A DNA stretch of 64,000 nucleotides from CAXXOZ01 sp963676435. Lineage in GTDB: Bacteria; Bacillota; Clostridia; Lachnospirales; Lachnospiraceae. This document shows positions 60,520 to 64,000 of this stretch, piece by piece. Position 1 is the stretch's first letter. Each line of letters starts with the position of its first letter. Below the pieces are notes generated by a model. It was not told the DNA's origin, did no database searches, and was given only the letters and a program-made list of their open reading frames with translations. The DNA lies in assembly GCA_963676435.2 (NCBI GenBank), contig CAXXOZ010000013.1, forward strand, positions 62,001 to 126,000, given 5' to 3'. Position numbers and translations under genes: made by a program.

Positions 60520-61710
60520 CTATAATACAATTTTTTTATAGTTTTCCTTATCTGTATCACCTTCTGTTGATATACATAAAATACTACTTGAATTATTTAT
60601 ACCTAATTCTTTTCTTATATGTATGTATTTGTTGTTGTTCATTATTTCCTTTATGAATCCATAACCAACTGCTCCACTTTCACCTGAAATTATCTTTTTG
60701 TCACCTGTGAAAGGATTAGCTAAACCTATCATTCCTGTTTCTGCTATAGTATCAGGTACAGATACGAAGAAATCTGCATATTCTTTTAATATATCCCATG
60801 CCATTTCACATGGTTCTCCACAGGCTAATCCAGCCATAATAGTATTTAAATCACCGTCTATAAAATGTATTTTACCATCTTTTGCTTCTACGGTCTTATA
60901 AAAGCAATCTGCCTGATCAGATTCAATTATTACAATAATTGGTGCTTCTTTATTATAATATTTTTTAAAAAAGTAGGTCATCGCTCCAGCCATGGCTCCA
61001 ACTCCTGCCTGTAAAATAATATGAGTTGGTTTATTATAATTCAACTCTTTAACTTGGCTTACAATTTCATACCCCATGGAAGTATATCCTTCCATTATCC
61101 ACCTGGGTACCTCTTCATAACCTGTCCAAGATGTATCCTGTATTACTATCCAGCCATTTAACTTGGCATCTTTATTAGCTTTTCTAACTGCATCATCATA
61201 ATTCAAGTCTAAAATCTCTGCTTTAGAACCAAGAGATTTTATATTTTCTAAGCGTTCTAATGTGGTTCCTTTTGGCATATAGACGACACTATTTTGTCCT
61301 ATTTTATTTGCCATCCACGCAACACCTCTGCCGTGATTTCCATCTGTTGCTGTAATGAATGTAACCTCTCCTAATTCTTTTTTCAATTCATCACTTACTA
61401 GTCTTTCAAAGGTTAAGTCACCAATACTTATTCCACATGTTTTTGAAATATATTTAGCTATTGCATAGCTTCCGCCTAGAACTTTGAATGCATTTAGTCC
61501 AAACCTATAGCTTTCATCCTTGACTAATACATCATGAAGACCTAAAGCTTCAGAAGTGTTTTTCAAGCTGACAAGTGGTGTTTTTTCATAATCTGGAAAA
61601 CTTTTATGAAATTTATTAATTTCTTTAGCGTTTACATAACCAAACTTTGGAAATTGGTTCCTTTTACTATTTTTATTTTTAAATTTTGTGATTTTTATTT
61701 CGGGCTTCAT
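60520..61710 (-). CDS. dpaL: Diaminopropionate ammonia-lyase
   Basis: PLP enzyme of 396 residues that breaks 2,3-diaminopropionate into pyruvate and ammonia. The PLP lysine is in RFGLNAFKVLGGSYA, with GNHGRGVAWMA, the phosphate region and GESGAVGYGF near the C-terminus, as in YgeX-type enzymes. It is a single gene, so a catabolic pathway cannot be assembled. An AAAGGAA ribosome site precedes the ATG. Diaminopropionate may come from DNA-damage or antibiotic-related metabolism; that is speculative. Confidence 0.92.
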   Translation of the reverse strand: MKPEIKITKFKNKNSKRNQFPKFGYVNAKEINKFHKSFPDYEKTPLVSLKNTSEALGLHDVLVKDESYRFGLNAFKVLGGSYAIAKYISKTCGISIGDLTFERLVSDELKKELGEVTFITATDGNHGRGVAWMANKIGQNSVVYMPKGTTLERLENIKSLGSKAEILDLNYDDAVRKANKDAKLNGWIVIQDTSWTGYEEVPRWIMEGYTSMGYEIVSQVKELNYNKPTHIILQAGVGAMAGAMTYFFKKYYNKEAPIIVIIESDQADCFYKTVEAKDGKIHFIDGDLNTIMAGLACGEPCEMAWDILKEYADFFVSVPDTIAETGMIGLANPFTGDKKIISGESGAVGYGFIKEIMNNNKYIHIRKELGINNSSSILCISTEGDTDKENYKKIVL

Positions 61711-61770
61711 ATTTGGTTCCTTTGGTTTGTTTGAATGTAATTATAGCAAAATACTATATTCCAGTAAATG

Positions 61771-62607
61771 TTAATATTCAAATAGTTTTTGCCAGTCAAA
61801 ATCACTATTTTGGTACAAAATTTCAAAAACAATTTCATTTTTGGTAGGCATTATATAATATATATTTAGATAGTCTTCAAAATTATTTTCAGTTTCCACT
61901 GGAGTACTTATTTGGCTTATACCATTCTCAGTAATTATAAGAAACATTTCAAATACTTCACTATTCTCAGATGTTATATAAAAATTAACATACCAACTAT
62001 CATTACCTTTATAAATTTCTTCAAATGAAAAGGATTCAATTATATAGCCTGAATGTTCTAACTCTGTCATGTTAGCCATAAACTTGTTTTTACATACTTC
62101 ATTATACCATTCAAAACCATTATCTTTAATTTGATTTATACCATCTTCAACTTCATCATTTTTTTCGCTTATCAAGCGTTCATAATTATCGTTAATATTC
62201 AAATAAGTATATGCTTCCTCATAATCACCTTTTTTTATGGATTTAACGAAATTATTTGCTTTATAGAATTCATCAACATTAGCATAAGTTAAACCTCTCC
62301 CGTTTACATAATTCAAAATCGGAGATACAACAAATATTACAATCAAACATAGTGCTAAAGATATTAATCCTAACCGTCTAATTAATTTAATCCTATTTAT
62401 ACTTTTTCTAATAACTCTTTTGTCAGGATTTATATCTTCTGTTTCTGAACATGTCAAATCTGCCTTTAATAATACAACTTTCTTTTTACATTTAATACAC
62501 TCTTCCAAATGGCTATCTATCAGCTCTTTAGTCTCATCACTACAGCATTCATCCACATATACAGGTAATAAATCTTCAATAATTTTACAGCTTATTTGTT
62601 GTTTCAT
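61771..62607 (-). CDS. Anti-sigma factor with zinc-finger N-terminus
   Basis: A 278-residue membrane protein that probably restrains the ECF sigma factor next to it. The N-terminus has the ZAS-type zinc site, with VDECCSDETKELIDSHLEECIKCKK (His-x3-Cys-x2-Cys), then one membrane segment (about 76-98) and an extracytoplasmic domain (about 105-278) of unrecognised fold that may sense the signal. It overlaps the sigma gene by 4 bp, so they are coupled. Confidence 0.84.
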   Translation of the reverse strand: MKQQISCKIIEDLLPVYVDECCSDETKELIDSHLEECIKCKKKVVLLKADLTCSETEDINPDKRVIRKSINRIKLIRRLGLISLALCLIVIFVVSPILNYVNGRGLTYANVDEFYKANNFVKSIKKGDYEEAYTYLNINDNYERLISEKNDEVEDGINQIKDNGFEWYNEVCKNKFMANMTELEHSGYIIESFSFEEIYKGNDSWYVNFYITSENSEVFEMFLIITENGISQISTPVETENNFEDYLNIYYIMPTKNEIVFEILYQNSDFDWQKLFEY

Positions 62608-63089
62608 CTACACTCACCCATCCTTTCAACCAGCATTTCCTTTCCCCTGAAAAATGTTACTCTTGCCCATCCTTCTGACCTTTTTAATTCTAAAGCTATT
62701 TCTTTATATGAGAGTTCAGCATAAATTTTCAAAGTACATACAGTCATATATGGTTCGGGCAGGCTCTTTAATTCTTTTCGAAGTTTATTAATTGTCTGTT
62801 TCTCAATTATATTCTGTTCAATATTATATTCGCTCATCACTTCAATTAATTCATTTCTTTTACTGAACCTTTTCTGCCTGTTACATTCTTTTAGCCAGTT
62901 ATTCTTTGCAATTGTACAAAGCCATGTAAAAATACTACTCCTACCTTGAAACTCTTTAATATTCAAAAAGGCATTATATAGAGTCTGTTGTGTTAGTTCT
63001 TCAGCTAAGGTTTTGTCCCCTGAAAGTCTGTATAAAAACAAAAATACCTTTTTGAAATTTTCTTCATAAATACTTTCAAAAGATTTCAG
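62604..63089 (-). CDS. ECF sigma factor, likely CTG start
   Basis: An ECF-type sigma factor of about 161 residues. Region 2 begins SFESIYEENFKKVFLFLYRLSGD and has IFTWLCTIAKNNW; region 4 has LPEPYMTVCTLKIYAELSYKEIALELKRSEG. The first standard start codon (TTG at 63041) would delete region 2.1, so I extend it to CTG at 63089, seven bases after AGAGGGGG, where the alignment needs a start. A non-ATG initiator is unusual and should be confirmed. Coupled to the anti-sigma gene and divergent from a second ECF gene. Confidence 0.8.
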   Translation of the reverse strand: MKSFESIYEENFKKVFLFLYRLSGDKTLAEELTQQTLYNAFLNIKEFQGRSSIFTWLCTIAKNNWLKECNRQKRFSKRNELIEVMSEYNIEQNIIEKQTINKLRKELKSLPEPYMTVCTLKIYAELSYKEIALELKRSEGWARVTFFRGKEMLVERMGECR

Positions 63090-63253
63090 ACCAACACCCC
63101 CTCTTTATTTTTGTATATATTTATTAGATTGAATTATACCATTTTTGTTACAAAATATTTTTTAAAATTTAATATTAAATGTAACCTTTTTATACTTTTC
63201 AAGGTATTATAGTTAAGAACGTTCCTAAACAAATCCAAAGGAGGTTTAAAAGT

Positions 63254-63754
63254 TTGAACGAAAATGAGATCATACAGAAATACAAAGATTTAGTTTATCG
63301 TATCGCTTTTACATATTGTAAAAATCATATAGATACCGATGATGTATTTCAAGATGTTTTTTTAAGATATTTTAGAAAAAATCCTGAATTTAAAAGTGAC
63401 GAACATGAAAAAGCATGGTTTATTCGTGTAACTATAAATTCAAGTAAAAATTTTCTTACCTCCTCATGGAGAAAGAATAATGTCCCTTTAGATGAATCGA
63501 TAATATTCGAGGATAAAGATACTTTAAATTTATTTGAAGAAATAAAAAGACTTTCTTCTAAATATAGTATTGTAATCTTCCTTTATTATTACGAGGGCTA
63601 CAAAATTATGGAAATCTCAAAACTTTTAAAGATTTCTGAAAGCTCTGTCAAACAAAGACTTTCAAGAGCTCGTAAAAAGTTGAAGATTGAATTGACAAAA
63701 GAAAACAAAGGAGGAATTTTCGATGGAAAAACAGGATATACAGAAAGTATATAA
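63254..63754 (+). CDS. ECF sigma factor
   Basis: A 166-residue ECF sigma factor, with region 2 visible in YRIAFTYCKNHIDTDDVFQDVFLRYF and HEKAWFIRVTINSSKNF, and region 4 in SSKYSIVIFLYYYEGYKIMEISKLLKISESSVKQRLSRARKKL (both in part). It starts at TTG, with AAAGGAGG upstream. It diverges from the other sigma gene with 164 bp between and overlaps its downstream anti-sigma gene by 32 bp. TGTAACC at 63180-63186 could be its own -35, as ECF promoters often have TGTAAC. Confidence 0.9.
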   Translation: MNENEIIQKYKDLVYRIAFTYCKNHIDTDDVFQDVFLRYFRKNPEFKSDEHEKAWFIRVTINSSKNFLTSSWRKNNVPLDESIIFEDKDTLNLFEEIKRLSSKYSIVIFLYYYEGYKIMEISKLLKISESSVKQRLSRARKKLKIELTKENKGGIFDGKTGYTESI

Positions 63755-64000
63755 TTTTATTAAAACACCTGAAAATACAGTAATTAAATTACATAAAAAG
63801 TTAGATAATAATAAATATAAATTTTCATTTTCACCAAGACGTTATTATAAAAAAATAGCATTCTTGGCAGCACTTTTAGTAATGTGTATTATAATAAAAG
63901 TAACTCCTGCAAGTGCCCAGATATTTGAATATGGGAAGAGCATTTTAGAATATATAGGATTTTATGATAACTCTATTTCTGATTTAGATAACTATATGGA
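63723..64000 (+). CDS. Membrane anti-sigma-like protein, cut by the window edge
   Basis: An open frame from ATG 63723, preceded by GGAGG, running off the right edge; about 92 residues are visible. It has a basic cytosolic N-terminus (1-42) and one membrane segment (about 44-60, KKIAFLAALLVMCIIIKV), typical of anti-sigma factors with a cytosolic sigma-binding head. No zinc site is visible. Its start lies inside the sigma gene, a 32-bp overlap, which supports a partner role. Confidence 0.72.
   Translation, partial: MEKQDIQKVYNFIKTPENTVIKLHKKLDNNKYKFSFSPRRYYKKIAFLAALLVMCIIIKVTPASAQIFEYGKSILEYIGFYDNSISDLDNYM

Noticed and set aside
1..64000. CRISPR arrays, rRNA or tRNA genes
   Set aside because: I saw no regular repeat-spacer pattern and no cloverleaf-like or rRNA-like sequence on either strand.

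Overview
The window is AT-rich, densely packed DNA of a low-GC Gram-positive anaerobe of the class Clostridia. The evidence is TPP, FMN and T-box leaders, Shine-Dalgarno sites of the AGGAGG type, several TTG/GTG starts, stand-alone PdxST and ThiW, an ISLre2-type element and many soluble signalling enzymes. No rRNA, tRNA, CRISPR array or prophage is visible, and I cannot name the genus from sequence alone. Most of it is housekeeping or biosynthetic chromosome, with an insertion sequence near 19-20 kb and an accessory sensory/stress stretch at about 36-51 kb.

Layout. 0-2 kb (-): tsaE-tsaB-rimI, then a truncated ribonuclease Z. 2-5.7 kb (-): ribD-ribE-ribBA-ribH behind an FMN riboswitch and terminator. 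5.7-9.5 kb: tex (-), a small SprA-like HExxH protein (+) and degV (+). 9.5-13.7 kb (-): ACT regulator, homoserine dehydrogenase, an ApgM-family protein that is probably the missing homoserine kinase, and aspartate kinase. 13.8-18.6 kb (-): hpf-secA-prfB (with a programmed +1 frameshift)-cheW. 18.6-20.3 kb: ISLre2-like element with a matching flanking direct repeat, placed next to the hpf promoter, followed by a gene-free stretch with three perfect DnaA boxes. 20.7-23.3 kb (-): two paralogous SH3-NlpC/P60 wall hydrolases with matching promoters and WalR-like boxes. 23.3-25.7 kb: thioredoxin reductase and an SDR reductase sharing a palindromic divergent promoter, and two XRE regulators.

25.7-32.4 kb (-): complete trpEGDCFBA operon behind a tryptophan T-box. 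32.4-33.6 kb (-): a soluble chemoreceptor. 33.6-39.2 kb (+): pabA-pabB-pabC behind an unexplained attenuator-like leader, then an iron alcohol dehydrogenase and a GGDEF/HD-GYP protein. 39.2-42.1 kb (-): a metzincin-like lipoprotein, a LigB-type dioxygenase and a UroD-family methyltransferase homologue. 42.3-44.9 kb (+): two tiny SHOCT membrane proteins and a two-component system whose kinase carries a Met-rich extracytoplasmic loop. 44.9-51.9 kb (-): PpnP, TauE/SafE and CPBP membrane proteins, a GltD-like flavoprotein, DUF1287, a ZIP transporter, pentapeptide and DUF2812 proteins, and PadR.

51.9-54.9 kb: pdxST with the divergent MocR-type regulator pdxR. 54.9-59.3 kb (-): thiC-thiE-thiD-thiW-thiM behind a TPP riboswitch and two successive terminator-like hairpins. 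59.3-61.7 kb (-): a hemerythrin-GGDEF protein and diaminopropionate ammonia-lyase. 61.7-64 kb: two divergent ECF sigma/anti-sigma pairs, the second cut by the window edge. The candidates most worth following are the pab leader, the SHOCT/two-component locus with tandem 11-bp repeats, the metzincin-like lipoprotein, the DnaA-box cluster beside the insertion sequence and the shared leader of the two wall hydrolases.
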